Below, in pieces: positions 1-8,069 of a stretch of DNA of 64,000 nucleotides. The position numbers were made by a program, and so were the translations under genes. Source of the stretch: CAVSUR01 sp963846005 (GTDB lineage Bacteria; Actinomycetota; Actinomycetes; Streptosporangiales; Streptosporangiaceae); assembly GCA_963846005.1 (NCBI GenBank), contig CAWJUH010000001.1, forward strand, positions 992,001-1,056,000, given 5' to 3'. Under the pieces are notes generated by a model that did no database searches, was not told where the DNA came from, and saw only the letters and a list, made by a program, of their open reading frames with translations. Within the stretch, counting starts at the first letter, position 1. Each line of letters opens with the position of its first letter.

Positions 1-628
1 GCGGTCGCGCTGACCATCATGGTCAGCGCGCGCCAGTTCACCGCACTTCGGGACAACGGCCAGCTCACGATCCGCTATCAGCAGCTCGCCTCCATCGACG
101 GCATGACCGGGCTATTCAACCGCCGGCACTTTATGGAGGAAGCCGAGGCGCTGTTCGCGCACGCCCTGCAGCACGGCCTGCCCTTGTCCGTGCTGATTCT
201 CGACGCGGACCGCTTCAAGCAGATCAACGATGTCCGCGGGCACGCGCTCGGGGACCGGGTGCTGATCGACCTGGCCCAGGTCTGCCAGGAGCAGATCAGG
301 TCCGGCGACCTGGCCGGCCGCTACGGCGGTGACGAGTACGCGATCATGCTCCCCGGGACGTCGGCCGAGCAGGCGGCCCGCGTCGCGGCGCGGCTGACCG
401 CATCGCCTGGCCTGGTGATCGCCGACGACGGGACGCCGGTCCGCTACACGGTGAGCGTCGGCGTGGCGGAGCTGGTCAGCGGCATCGACCTGCCGATGCT
501 GCTGGCCCGCGCGGACCGGGCGATGTACCAGGCCAAGCGAGGCGGCGGCGGCTGCTATCAGACCTTTGCCCACGGCACCAGGGCGTGCGACCGGCAACTC
601 CCGGCGGGCCGCCGGCGCGCCGGGTTAG
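1..628 (+). CDS. GGDEF diguanylate cyclase, 5'-truncated
   Basis: C-terminal GGDEF domain that makes cyclic di-GMP from two GTP. The reading frame is open from base 1 and begins with hydrophobic residues followed by a short linker, so the gene starts outside the window, probably as a membrane sensor. Numbering from the ATG at 19: DGMTGLFNRR at 27-36, DADRFKQIND around 62-71, and the active-site variant GGDEY at 103-107. An RxxD motif (RSGD, 94-97) lies five residues before it, the spacing of the allosteric product-binding I-site, so feedback inhibition is expected. The domain ends near base 580. The frame has no stop until 1365, deep inside the next gene. A TAG in the next frame at 626-628 is the likely real end if one indel is present, so the 3' boundary is uncertain. 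Confidence 0.8.
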
Positions 629-751
629 CCCGCCGCCGGCCGCCGCGGGCCAGCCCCGCGGCCGGACCGGCCAGGCCAGCCGGTAGCGTGCGCAAGGATC
701 CGGCCGCGGGCGGCCGGCCGGAGGGGCGGGCGACCGGAAAGGCGGGCGCGG

Positions 752-1510
752 ATGGCCGGCGGCGGGCGGGCGGTACTGGTGACGGGGGCGTCGCGCGGCA
801 TCGGCGCGGCCATCGCGCGGGCGTTCGCCGCGCAGGGCGACCGGGTGGCCGTGCACTACGGCGGCTCGGCGGACCTGGCCGCGCAGGTGCGGGCCGGCCT
901 GCCGGGTGCCGGGCACGCGCTGGTGCAGGCCGACCTGGCCGACGCCGGCGCGGTGCACCGGATGGTGGACGCGGCCGCCGCCGCGCTCGGCGGCCTGGAC
1001 GTGCTGGTCAACAACGCGGGCATCTTCGAGCGGCACCCGGTCACCGAGGTGTCCTACCAGCAGTGGCAGGAGGCCTGGGCGAAGACGATCGCGGTCAACC
1101 TGACCGGAGCGGCCAACGTGACCTGGTGCGCCGTGCAGCACATGCTGCCCGCGGGCGGCGGCGTCATCGTCAATGTGTCCTCCCGCGGCGCGTTCCGGGG
1201 CGAGCCGCGCCAGCCGGCCTACGGCGCGAGCAAGGCCGGGCTGAACGCGCTCGGCCAGTCGCTGGCCCGCGCCCTCGGCCCGCACGGCATCGCGGTCGCC
1301 ACCGTGGCCCCGGGCTTCGTGCAGACCGACATGGCCGCCGGGCCGCTGGCCGGGCCCGACGGTGACCGGATCCGGGCCGAGAGCCCGTTCGGCCGGGTGG
1401 CCGCGCCGGAGGAGGTCGCCGCCGCGGTGCTCTACCTGGCCTCCCCGCAAGCGCAGTGGGCCAGCGGTACGGTCCTCGACCTCAACGGCGCCTCCTACCT
1501 GCGGACCTGA
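752..1510 (+). CDS. SDR family oxidoreductase (FabG-like)
   Basis: Short-chain dehydrogenase/reductase of classical length (252 aa), expected to be a cytosolic NAD(P)-dependent ketone/alcohol oxidoreductase. Visible landmarks are the Rossmann nucleotide motif TGASRGIG near residues 11-18, NNAG near 88-91, a catalytic Ser in VNVSSRGAF, and the YGASK (YxxxK) pair in the second half. The C-terminal SGTVLDLNGASY is typical of FabG-like members. The substrate cannot be told from sequence. The start ATG follows GGAAAGG about 10 nt upstream. The gene is convergent with the Nramp gene, 44 bp away. Nothing links it clearly to the monooxygenase locus. Confidence 0.88.
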   Translation: MAGGGRAVLVTGASRGIGAAIARAFAAQGDRVAVHYGGSADLAAQVRAGLPGAGHALVQADLADAGAVHRMVDAAAAALGGLDVLVNNAGIFERHPVTEVSYQQWQEAWAKTIAVNLTGAANVTWCAVQHMLPAGGGVIVNVSSRGAFRGEPRQPAYGASKAGLNALGQSLARALGPHGIAVATVAPGFVQTDMAAGPLAGPDGDRIRAESPFGRVAAPEEVAAAVLYLASPQAQWASGTVLDLNGASYLRT

Positions 1511-1554
1511 CCCCCTTGCGTCCAGGCCCCCGGGTGTCAGCCCCCGGGGACTGG

Positions 1555-2922
1555 TCAGGCGCCGAAGGTGACGGCGAGCAGCCACACGTTCAGCGCGATG
1601 ATCAGGCCGGCCACCGTGCCGGCCGCGGCCGTGGTGGCCCGCCGGTTGACCAGCGAGCCCATGATGTCGGCGCGGCGGGTCAGCGCGACCAGCGGCACGA
1701 GCGCGAACGGGATGCCGAACGACAGCACGACCTGGGAGATGATCAGGCTGTCGGTGGGCGGCAGCCCGGCCCCGAGCACGATCAGCGCGGGCAGCATGGT
1801 CACCGCGCGGCGGGCGAACAACGGGATGCGCCGGCCGATGAAGCCCTGCATCACCACCTGGCCGGCGTAGGTGCCGACCGACGACGACGACAGCCCGGAG
1901 GCGAGCAGCGCGACCGCGAACGCCAGCGCGGCGCCGCCGCCGACCAGCCGGCCGAGCCCGGCGTGCGCGGCCATGATCGAGTCGGTCGGGTGCGCCCCGC
2001 CGCGGCGGAACAGCGCCGCCGCGACGAACAGCATGGCCAGGTTGATGAGGCCGGCCGCGCCCAGCGCGACCAGCACGTCCAGCCGCTGGAACTGCATGAG
2101 CTCGCGCCGCTCGGCGTCGCCCGAGACGGTGACCCGGGACTTGGTCAGCGCCGAGTGCAGGTAGACCACGTGCGGCATCACGGTGGCGCCGATGATGCCG
2201 GCCACCAGCAGCGCGCCGTCCGAGTGGCCGAGGCTCGGCACCAGCCCGGCGGCCGCCGCGCCCGGCTGGCCGCCCACCGCGGCCAGGTCGTAGGCGAAGC
2301 CGAGGAAGACTAGGCCGAGCAGCCCGGCGATGGCCAGCTCGAACCCCCGGTAGCCGCGCTGGTCCAGCGCCAGGATCGCGAACGCGATCACCGCGGTGCA
2401 CAGGCCCGCAGCCAGCAGCGGCACCCCGAACAGCAGGTTCAGGCCGATCGCGGCGCCGACGAACTCGGCCAGGTCGGTGGCCATCGCGATCAGCTCGGCC
2501 TGGGCCCACAACAGCCGGGACGCCGCCGCGGGCAGCTGCGCCCGGCACAGCTCGGGCAGGTCCTGGCCGGTGGCCACGCCCAGCTTGGCTGACAGGTACT
2601 GCACCAGCATGGCCATCAGGTTGGCGGCCACGATAGCCCAGGCCAGCCGGTACCCGGACGCGGCGGCGGCGGCCAGGTTGGTGCCGAAGTTACCCGGGTC
2701 GACGTAGGCGACGGCGGCCACGAACGCCGGGCCGAGCAGCGCGGCCAGCCCCCGGGCCTGGCCGCGCGAGCGCAGCTCGCGCAGCGTGGCGGGCTGGCCA
2801 GCCAGCGGCGGCCCGGACAGCGCCTCGGCCGCGAGCGACACCGCAGCGCCGGTCCCGGCCCGCCCCGCCGCCGGATCCGGCCGGGCGGCCGGATCCGGCG
2901 GCGCTGCCGGATCCGGCGCCAC
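1555..2922 (-). CDS. mntH: Nramp-family divalent metal (Mn/Fe) transporter
   Basis: Proton-coupled importer of Mn2+/Fe2+ in the inner membrane. The 455-residue protein has the family's signatures: DPGN in the first transmembrane helix (AYVDPGNFGTN) and the MPHVVYLHS segment of helix 6, both forming the metal site, with about 11 hydrophobic segments overall. The first ~20 residues are a DPAA-rich tail encoded by three GGATCCGGC-type repeats. The start is GTG, 24 bp after the groEL stop on the same strand, so it may be co-transcribed with the chaperonin. Its position beside a di-iron monooxygenase cluster suggests a metal supply role, but that is inference. Alternative starts inside the repeat tail are possible. 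Confidence 0.88.
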   Translation of the reverse strand: MAPDPAAPPDPAARPDPAAGRAGTGAAVSLAAEALSGPPLAGQPATLRELRSRGQARGLAALLGPAFVAAVAYVDPGNFGTNLAAAAASGYRLAWAIVAANLMAMLVQYLSAKLGVATGQDLPELCRAQLPAAASRLLWAQAELIAMATDLAEFVGAAIGLNLLFGVPLLAAGLCTAVIAFAILALDQRGYRGFELAIAGLLGLVFLGFAYDLAAVGGQPGAAAAGLVPSLGHSDGALLVAGIIGATVMPHVVYLHSALTKSRVTVSGDAERRELMQFQRLDVLVALGAAGLINLAMLFVAAALFRRGGAHPTDSIMAAHAGLGRLVGGGAALAFAVALLASGLSSSSVGTYAGQVVMQGFIGRRIPLFARRAVTMLPALIVLGAGLPPTDSLIISQVVLSFGIPFALVPLVALTRRADIMGSLVNRRATTAAAGTVAGLIIALNVWLLAVTFGA

Positions 2923-2946
2923 TATCCGTGCCTCAGCGGGCTGACC

Positions 2947-4638
2947 TCAGCCGACCGACGGGCCGAGGCCCAGTGACTGCGGGGTGCTGGAGTCCGGCGA
3001 GGGCTGGTTCAGGCCCTCGTCCAGCGGGCCGTACTCGGTCATCAGCGCGCGGCTGCCGCCCCACGGGGTCTGCTCCTCGGCGATCAGCGTGTTAGTGGTG
3101 AGCAGCAGCCCGGCCACGGATGCGCCGTTCTGCAAGGCCGAGCGGGTCACCCGCAGCGGGTCGATGATGCCCATCTCGACCATGTTGCCGAACCGGCCGA
3201 CCAGCGCGTCGAAGCCCTCGTCCTGGCTCATCTGCGACATCCGGGCCACGACCTCCTGGCCGGAGTAGCCGGCATTGGCGGCAATCAGGTAGGCGGGCTC
3301 GGTGAGCACCTTGCGGACGATCTCCACGCCGGTGGCGTAGTCGTCCTTGACGTCCAGGCCGTCCAGCGCGGGCTCGGCGTGCATCAGCGCCGCGCCGCCG
3401 CCGGCCACGATGCCCTCGGCCATCGCGGCCCGGCAGGCCGACAGCGCGTCCTCGACCCGGTGCTGCAGTTCCTTCAGCTCGGCCGGAGTCGGCGCGCCCA
3501 CCTTGATCACCGCGACCTTGCCGGTCAGCGCGCCGATCCGCTCGCTCAGCACGTCCTCGTCGGCGCCGAAGGTGGCCCGCTCCAGCTCCGCGCGCAGCTG
3601 GCTGACCCGGAACTCCACCGCCGCGGAGTCGCCGTAGCCGCCGACGATCGCGGTCTTGTCCGCGGTGACCATGACCTGGGAGGCCCGGCCGAGCTGGCCG
3701 ACGGTCATCGTCTCCAGCGTGAACCCGGAGTGCTTGCTGTGCACCGCCCCGCCGGTGATCGAGGCGATGTCCTCCAGCTTGTGCAGCCGCCGGTCGCCGA
3801 ACCCGGGCGCCCGGACGGCCACGCACTGGAAGATCCGGTTGACGTGGTTGTGCACCAGCATCGACAGCGCGCTGCCCTCGACGTTCTCGGCCAGGATCAC
3901 CAGCGGCTTCGGGTCCCGCATCACCTTGTCCAGGAGCGGCATGAGCTGCTGGACCTTCGTGATCTTCTCGCTGGTCATCAGGATGTAGGGGTCCTCGACG
4001 ATCGCTTCCAGCGAGGCGGGATTGGTCACCATGTACGGCGACAGGTAGCCGTTGTCGAACTCGAAGCCCTCGATGAAGTCGACGCTCATCCCATTGGCGG
4101 CCGATTCCTCGACGGTGACGATGCCGCTGTCGCCGACGGTGTGCAGCGCTCTGGCGATCACCGCGCCGACCGCGTCGTCGTCGTTGGCCGAGATCGCCGC
4201 CACCCGCTTGAAGTCCTCCTCGGACTCCACCGGGTAGGCGACGGCCTGCAGCCGCTCGACCAGCTTGCCGACCGCGAGGTCGATGCCCCGCTTGACCAGC
4301 ACCGGGTTGGCGCCGCCGCCGATGGCCTTGATGCCCTCCCGGACGATCCCCTGCGCGATCACGGTCGCGGTCGTGGTGCCGTCGCCGACCACGTCGTTGG
4401 TCTTGATCGCGGCTTCCTTGACCAGCTGCGCGCCCATGTTCTCGAACTGGTCGGAGAGGTGGATCTCGCGCGCGATCGTCACCCCGTCGTTGGTCACCAC
4501 CGGCGAGCCGGTGATCTTCTCCAGGATCACGTTGCGGCCCTTGGGGCCCAGCGTGGACTTGACGGCCTCGGCGAGCTGGTCGACGCCGGCCATCAGCAGG
4601 GTGCGGGCGTCCTCGCCGAAACGCAGTTCCTTGGCCAT
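2947..4638 (-). CDS. mimG: GroEL-type chaperonin of the monooxygenase locus (MimG-like)
   Basis: Full-length 60-kDa chaperonin (563 aa) with the ATPase motif GDGTTT at residues 85-90, VLEKITGSPVVTNDG near the N-terminus and AEGIVAGGGAAL in the C-terminal equatorial part. In Mycobacterium, the GroEL-like protein encoded next to mimABCD is known to be needed for folding of the oxygenase large subunit. Position at the end of this cluster argues for the same dedicated role rather than housekeeping GroEL1/2. There is no groES partner, and the C-terminus is a Pro/Ser-rich tail instead of GGM repeats or a His-rich tail. A good ribosome site (AGGAGAG) precedes the ATG. No CIRCE inverted repeat is visible upstream; a TTGACG hexamer (complement of 4691-4696) may belong to its own promoter. 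Confidence 0.9.
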   Translation of the reverse strand: MAKELRFGEDARTLLMAGVDQLAEAVKSTLGPKGRNVILEKITGSPVVTNDGVTIAREIHLSDQFENMGAQLVKEAAIKTNDVVGDGTTTATVIAQGIVREGIKAIGGGANPVLVKRGIDLAVGKLVERLQAVAYPVESEEDFKRVAAISANDDDAVGAVIARALHTVGDSGIVTVEESAANGMSVDFIEGFEFDNGYLSPYMVTNPASLEAIVEDPYILMTSEKITKVQQLMPLLDKVMRDPKPLVILAENVEGSALSMLVHNHVNRIFQCVAVRAPGFGDRRLHKLEDIASITGGAVHSKHSGFTLETMTVGQLGRASQVMVTADKTAIVGGYGDSAAVEFRVSQLRAELERATFGADEDVLSERIGALTGKVAVIKVGAPTPAELKELQHRVEDALSACRAAMAEGIVAGGGAALMHAEPALDGLDVKDDYATGVEIVRKVLTEPAYLIAANAGYSGQEVVARMSQMSQDEGFDALVGRFGNMVEMGIIDPLRVTRSALQNGASVAGLLLTTNTLIAEEQTPWGGSRALMTEYGPLDEGLNQPSPDSSTPQSLGLGPSVG

Positions 4639-4728
4639 GAGTCCTCTCCTGGGCGAAACGGTGACCGGATGATCCGGGTCAGGGGCACAACGTCAAGATT
4701 TTTGCGCAACAAGCCGCCCGCAAGGCGC

Positions 4729-4755
4729 GGGCGCCGGCCGAAGCGGCCGGCGCCC
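4729..4755 (-). terminator. GC hairpin after the alcohol dehydrogenase gene
   Basis: Perfect 12-bp stem (4729-4740 pairing with 4744-4755) and a 3-nt loop, beginning 10 nt past the alcohol dehydrogenase stop. There is no U-run, as is common in actinobacteria. It would separate the mim operon from the groEL gene. Confidence 0.6.
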
Positions 4756-4765
4756 GGTCCGGCGG

Positions 4766-5803
4766 CTAGCCGGCGCCCTCCGGGACGAGGATGGCCCGGC
4801 CCCTGACCTTGCCCGCGTCCAGGTCGGCGAGCGCGTCCGGCGCGGCGGTCAGCGGGTAGGTCTTGGTGTGCAGGGTGACCTTGCCCGCCTGGGCCAGCAC
4901 CATCAGCTCGGCCAGCTCGTTGTAGGTGCCGACGATGTTGCCGATGATGTTGCGCTCGGTGGAGATGATGTCCAGCGTCGGCACGTTCAGCGTGCCGCCG
5001 TAGCCGATCACGTAGTACGAGCCGGCTTCCCTGGTCATCGCGAACCCGTCATTCTCCGCGCCCTGCTCGGCCACGAAGTCGAGCACCACGTCCGCGCCGA
5101 GCCCGCCGGTCAGGTCCTGCACCGCCTTGACCTGCCCGCCGTCGGCGACCACGGTGTGCTGCGCGCCGAGCTGCGAGGCCAGCTCGAGCGCATCGGGGTT
5201 GCGATCCACCACGATGACGTTCGTCGCGGTGAGCGCGGCCAGGCACTGGATGCCGATGTGGCCGAGGCCGCCGGCCCCGGTCACCACCGCGGTCGTGCCC
5301 GGGTACAGCAGCGGCAGCGCCTTGCGCACCGCGTGGTAGGCGGTGATGCCCGCGTCGGCGAGCGCCGCCACGTCCTGCGGCCGGGTCGAGGAGTCAAGCT
5401 TGACGCAGGATCGCGCCGAGGTGAGCAGGTACTCGGCCATCCCGCCGTCCCGGGACAGGCCGGGGAACTCGCTGTTAACGCAGTGCATGTCGTCGCCGGC
5501 CCGGCAGGCGTGGCACAGTCCGCAGGTCGGCGTCGGGTGCAGGATGACCGTGTCGCCGACCGCCACGTTGGTGACCGCCGAGCCCACCTCGTGCACCCAG
5601 CCCGCGTTCTCGTGCCCGATGATGTAGGGCAGCGGGGTGCCCATGGCCGCGTCCCACTGGCCTTCCATGATGTGCAGGTCGGTCCGGCAGACCCCGGCAC
5701 CGCCGATCTTGACGATGACGTCAAGCGGGCCGCTGATCTTCGGCTCTGGTACGTCGTCGACCACCGGCATCTGATGGAACTTGTGCAAGCGGACGGCCTT
5801 CAC
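4766..5803 (-). CDS. Zinc-dependent NAD alcohol dehydrogenase of the mim cluster
   Basis: Medium-chain alcohol dehydrogenase, 345 aa. Catalytic zinc ligands are Cys39 (GVCRTDLH) and His64-Glu65 (GHENAGW). The structural zinc site is Cys94, 97, 100 and 108. The Rossmann motif GAGGLGHIG marks NAD binding. In propane-oxidising actinobacteria the alcohol dehydrogenase encoded with the monooxygenase converts the resulting secondary alcohol (2-propanol) to acetone; here that substrate is inferred from context. Its ATG overlaps the TGA of the upstream DUF59 gene (ATGA), so the two are translationally coupled. It is the last gene before a strong hairpin and the chaperonin gene. Confidence 0.9.
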   Translation of the reverse strand: MKAVRLHKFHQMPVVDDVPEPKISGPLDVIVKIGGAGVCRTDLHIMEGQWDAAMGTPLPYIIGHENAGWVHEVGSAVTNVAVGDTVILHPTPTCGLCHACRAGDDMHCVNSEFPGLSRDGGMAEYLLTSARSCVKLDSSTRPQDVAALADAGITAYHAVRKALPLLYPGTTAVVTGAGGLGHIGIQCLAALTATNVIVVDRNPDALELASQLGAQHTVVADGGQVKAVQDLTGGLGADVVLDFVAEQGAENDGFAMTREAGSYYVIGYGGTLNVPTLDIISTERNIIGNIVGTYNELAELMVLAQAGKVTLHTKTYPLTAAPDALADLDAGKVRGRAILVPEGAG

Positions 5804-6519
5804 TGGTCTTCCTCCTCGCCTAGCCCTGACGTGTAGTTGTACCGGTGCCGCAGCATGCCGCGGCAGATCCCCGCATTCGCCTCCAGGTTGACCCGGGTGG
5901 TCTTCGCCTTGCGCAGGTGCAGCGGCACCGCCTGCGGCGCCAGCGGCTCACCGCTGGCCGGGTCGATCAGCAGCGGCGCGTCGTCGCCGGCCGGCAGGCC
6001 GAGCTCGGTCCGGCGCTGGCGCAGCCGGTCCAGGGCCCGCGACGGCGGGACCTGGCCGAGGGTGAGCTGCGCCAGCGCCTCCGGCCCGGCGCCTTCCGCG
6101 GCCAGCGGCCGGCACACCTGGTCGGTGCCGGCCATCACCGCCTTGCGCAGGAAGTTAGCCCGCAGGTCACCCAGCTCGCTGACCGCCTCGCCGCCGAAGG
6201 TCTGCATGAAGCCGGCCCGGGCGGCGACCCCGTCGTTGATGGCGTCGGCGGCGAAGTGGTCCTCCAGCACGATCGTGGCCGACCGGACCCCCGGCGCCGC
6301 GGTGACGGCGTCGTAGGCGTCCGCGACCATCAGGAACGCGAAGTTGGGCGCGCAGAAGTAGGTCGGCAGCCGGAGCCGGACCTCGGCTTCGCCGTCCGGG
6401 CCGAGGCTGGCCGCGGTCACGAAGCCGAGCGTGGTGATCGGCTCGTCGAGTTCGGGATCACGCACCGCGCCGAGCGCCGCCAGGACGGCGCTCGACGCGG
6501 TGGTCAGCTCGGCGGTCAT
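5800..6519 (-). CDS. DUF59/MIP18-family protein of the mim cluster
   Basis: 239-residue protein whose first ~110 residues form a DUF59 (MIP18/PaaD-like) domain: VRDPELDEPITTLGFV followed by the central RLPTYFCAPNFAFLM with one cysteine. Family members act in iron-sulfur or metal-centre assembly. A homologous gene is a regular member of actinobacterial propane monooxygenase loci, though its role there is not proven as far as I know. The C-terminal half (PPSRALDRLRQRR, then RVNLEANAGICRGML with another Cys) has no domain I recognise. Start and stop overlap both neighbours by ATGA, so it is embedded in the operon. A role in loading the di-iron site or the reductase [2Fe-2S] cluster is inference. 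Confidence 0.75.
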   Translation of the reverse strand: MTAELTTASSAVLAALGAVRDPELDEPITTLGFVTAASLGPDGEAEVRLRLPTYFCAPNFAFLMVADAYDAVTAAPGVRSATIVLEDHFAADAINDGVAARAGFMQTFGGEAVSELGDLRANFLRKAVMAGTDQVCRPLAAEGAGPEALAQLTLGQVPPSRALDRLRQRRTELGLPAGDDAPLLIDPASGEPLAPQAVPLHLRKAKTTRVNLEANAGICRGMLRHRYNYTSGLGEEEDQ

Positions 6520-7583
6520 GCCCCCTGAGCCACGCGACCGTCTTCGACCAGCTGCGCATCCTCCTCGGCGCCGGGCGCCGCCTGATCGGAGATCTGGAAC
6601 TCGGGCGGCACCTCGATGCCGTACAGCTTGGCCGCGTTCAGGCCGAGGATCTTCTTCTTGCCCGCGGTGCCGATCCGCGGGTAGTCGGCGAACTCCTCGC
6701 GGTCGGGCATCTCCCAGTCGACGAAGCCCTCGACCTGCCACTTCGGCTCCCAGATGCCGTAGTCGCTGCCGAAGGTCATCTTGTCCTCGCCGACCCAGAA
6801 CGCCAGCTCGCCCATGACCTTGTTGAAGAAGTTCGGCCGGGCGAACATCAAGCCGCCGATGACCACCGACAGGCCCGCGTACACGTTGGGCTCCTGCGTC
6901 GCCATGAAGCAGAAGTCCTCGATCCGCGGCAGGCCCACGTGCTCGACGATGAAGTTCAGGTCGGGGAAGTCGGTCGCGCAGTGGTCGATGTCGGCCACGT
7001 CGAACGCGTCCTTATCCAGCGGCCAGATCGTCGGGCCCTTGTGCACGTGCACGTTCTTGATGCCGAGCTTCTGCGCCTCCTCCAGGAACCGGTAGGCGGC
7101 CGGGTCGCTCAGCTTGTAGCCGCGCGAGCCGTTGTTCCACTCGGCGGTGTAGAGCTTGACGCCCTTGCAGTTGTACTTCTGGGCGTTCTCCCTGAACTCA
7201 GCCAGGCCGGCGTCGCCGTCGCGCGGGTCGAACCGGGTGTTGACGATGAACTTGTCCGGGTGCTTTTCGAACAGCGTGGCGTTCTTCTCGGTGGTGTTGA
7301 AGCCGGTGGTGTACCACTCCTTCAGGTACGTCGACTGGAAGATCGCCTTGTCGACGTGCCCGTCCTCGAACACGTCCTTCATCAGGTCGTCCTCGGAGTA
7401 CTTCTGGAAGTGCTCGATCGTCCAGTGCGTCTCGGGCGGTCCGAGGCCCTGGTAGGCGTGGAAGCACTCGATCCAGCCCTTGGCGTACTGCTCGGCGCCC
7501 TTGACCCAGTTCTCCGGGCTCGCGTCCCAGAAGTGCATATGGCTGTCGACAACGAAGTACTTCTCGCCGTCCTTTTCGTACAC
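6516..7583 (-). CDS. Amidohydrolase-2 family protein of the mim cluster
   Basis: 355-residue TIM-barrel amidohydrolase (amidohydrolase_2 type). It has the N-terminal metal motif DSHMHFWD (His15, His17), a mid-barrel His in VHVHKGP, and the late FGSDYGIWEP with the catalytic Asp. The GTG start is chosen because AGGAGG sits 4 nt upstream; the longer open frame (to 7697) has Pro/Arg-rich, non-family sequence. The same gene is found between the coupling protein and alcohol dehydrogenase in known propane monooxygenase clusters. Its reaction there is unknown; decarboxylase- or hydrolase-like chemistry is typical of the family. Its stop overlaps the next gene's ATG. Confidence 0.85.
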   Translation of the reverse strand: MYEKDGEKYFVVDSHMHFWDASPENWVKGAEQYAKGWIECFHAYQGLGPPETHWTIEHFQKYSEDDLMKDVFEDGHVDKAIFQSTYLKEWYTTGFNTTEKNATLFEKHPDKFIVNTRFDPRDGDAGLAEFRENAQKYNCKGVKLYTAEWNNGSRGYKLSDPAAYRFLEEAQKLGIKNVHVHKGPTIWPLDKDAFDVADIDHCATDFPDLNFIVEHVGLPRIEDFCFMATQEPNVYAGLSVVIGGLMFARPNFFNKVMGELAFWVGEDKMTFGSDYGIWEPKWQVEGFVDWEMPDREEFADYPRIGTAGKKKILGLNAAKLYGIEVPPEFQISDQAAPGAEEDAQLVEDGRVAQGA

Positions 7584-7700
7584 GGTTCCTCCTAAGTGGG
7601 AGCGGGGCCGCTGCCGGTCACTGCGACCGGCCGCGGACGGCGCGGGGCCCGGCGGCCGGCTAGGTACTAGCAGAACCGCTGGGCCAGCGCGCCGCAAGAC

Positions 7701-8069
7701 CTAGCGGGCCTTGAGATCAAATCCGATGTACTCCGCGGCGTCCTCGGGGTTGGCGAACATGATCGTCCTGTCGTCCTCGTGAATCATCCGCCCGTAGTGG
7801 GTGGACATGTTCTCCTCGAATTCGGCGGCGTCGAAGAAGCCCTGCTCCTCGCCGAGCGCCTCGGAGATCTCGTCGTAGTCGACTACTACGGTGCCGATGG
7901 CGTCGACCCGGATCATCGACGGCAGGAACCGCACCGTGACGTTCTCCTTGTCCTGCAGGACCCGGGCGACGACGGCGCCGACCTGGTTGTTCATCAGCGT
8001 GAAGCCGCACTGGTTGGAGGCGGTCCGGTCTACCTTGAAGCGGCTCTCGGCCGGGCTGGCGGTGGTCAC
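7701..8069 (-). CDS. mimD: Monooxygenase coupling (effector) protein MimD
   Basis: 122-residue small protein of the MmoB/DmpM effector family. Visible features are SNQCGFTLMNNQVGAVVA near the N-terminus, the central PSMIRVDAIGTVVVDYDEIS, and an acidic C-terminal region. Such proteins bind the hydroxylase and tune oxygen activation at the di-iron site. The GTG start overlaps the TGA of mimC (GTGA), fixing the reading frame; the longer open frame upstream is a shadow of mimC. It is followed by a 117-bp gap before the amidohydrolase gene. Confidence 0.9.
   Translation of the reverse strand: MTTASPAESRFKVDRTASNQCGFTLMNNQVGAVVARVLQDKENVTVRFLPSMIRVDAIGTVVVDYDEISEALGEEQGFFDAAEFEENMSTHYGRMIHEDDRTIMFANPEDAAEYIGFDLKAR

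Noticed and set aside
476..2548. 690-aa minus-strand open frame antisense to the SDR and mntH genes
   Set aside because: Arg/Gly/Pro-rich shadow frame; the opposite strand encodes clear SDR and Nramp proteins.
4639..4728. CIRCE element or heat-shock operator before groEL
   Set aside because: No TTAGCACTC/GAGTGCTAA inverted repeat present in the leader.
3379..4806. 475-aa plus-strand frame antisense to groEL
   Set aside because: His/Asp/Val-rich mirror of GroEL codons with no domain; the minus strand has every GroEL motif.
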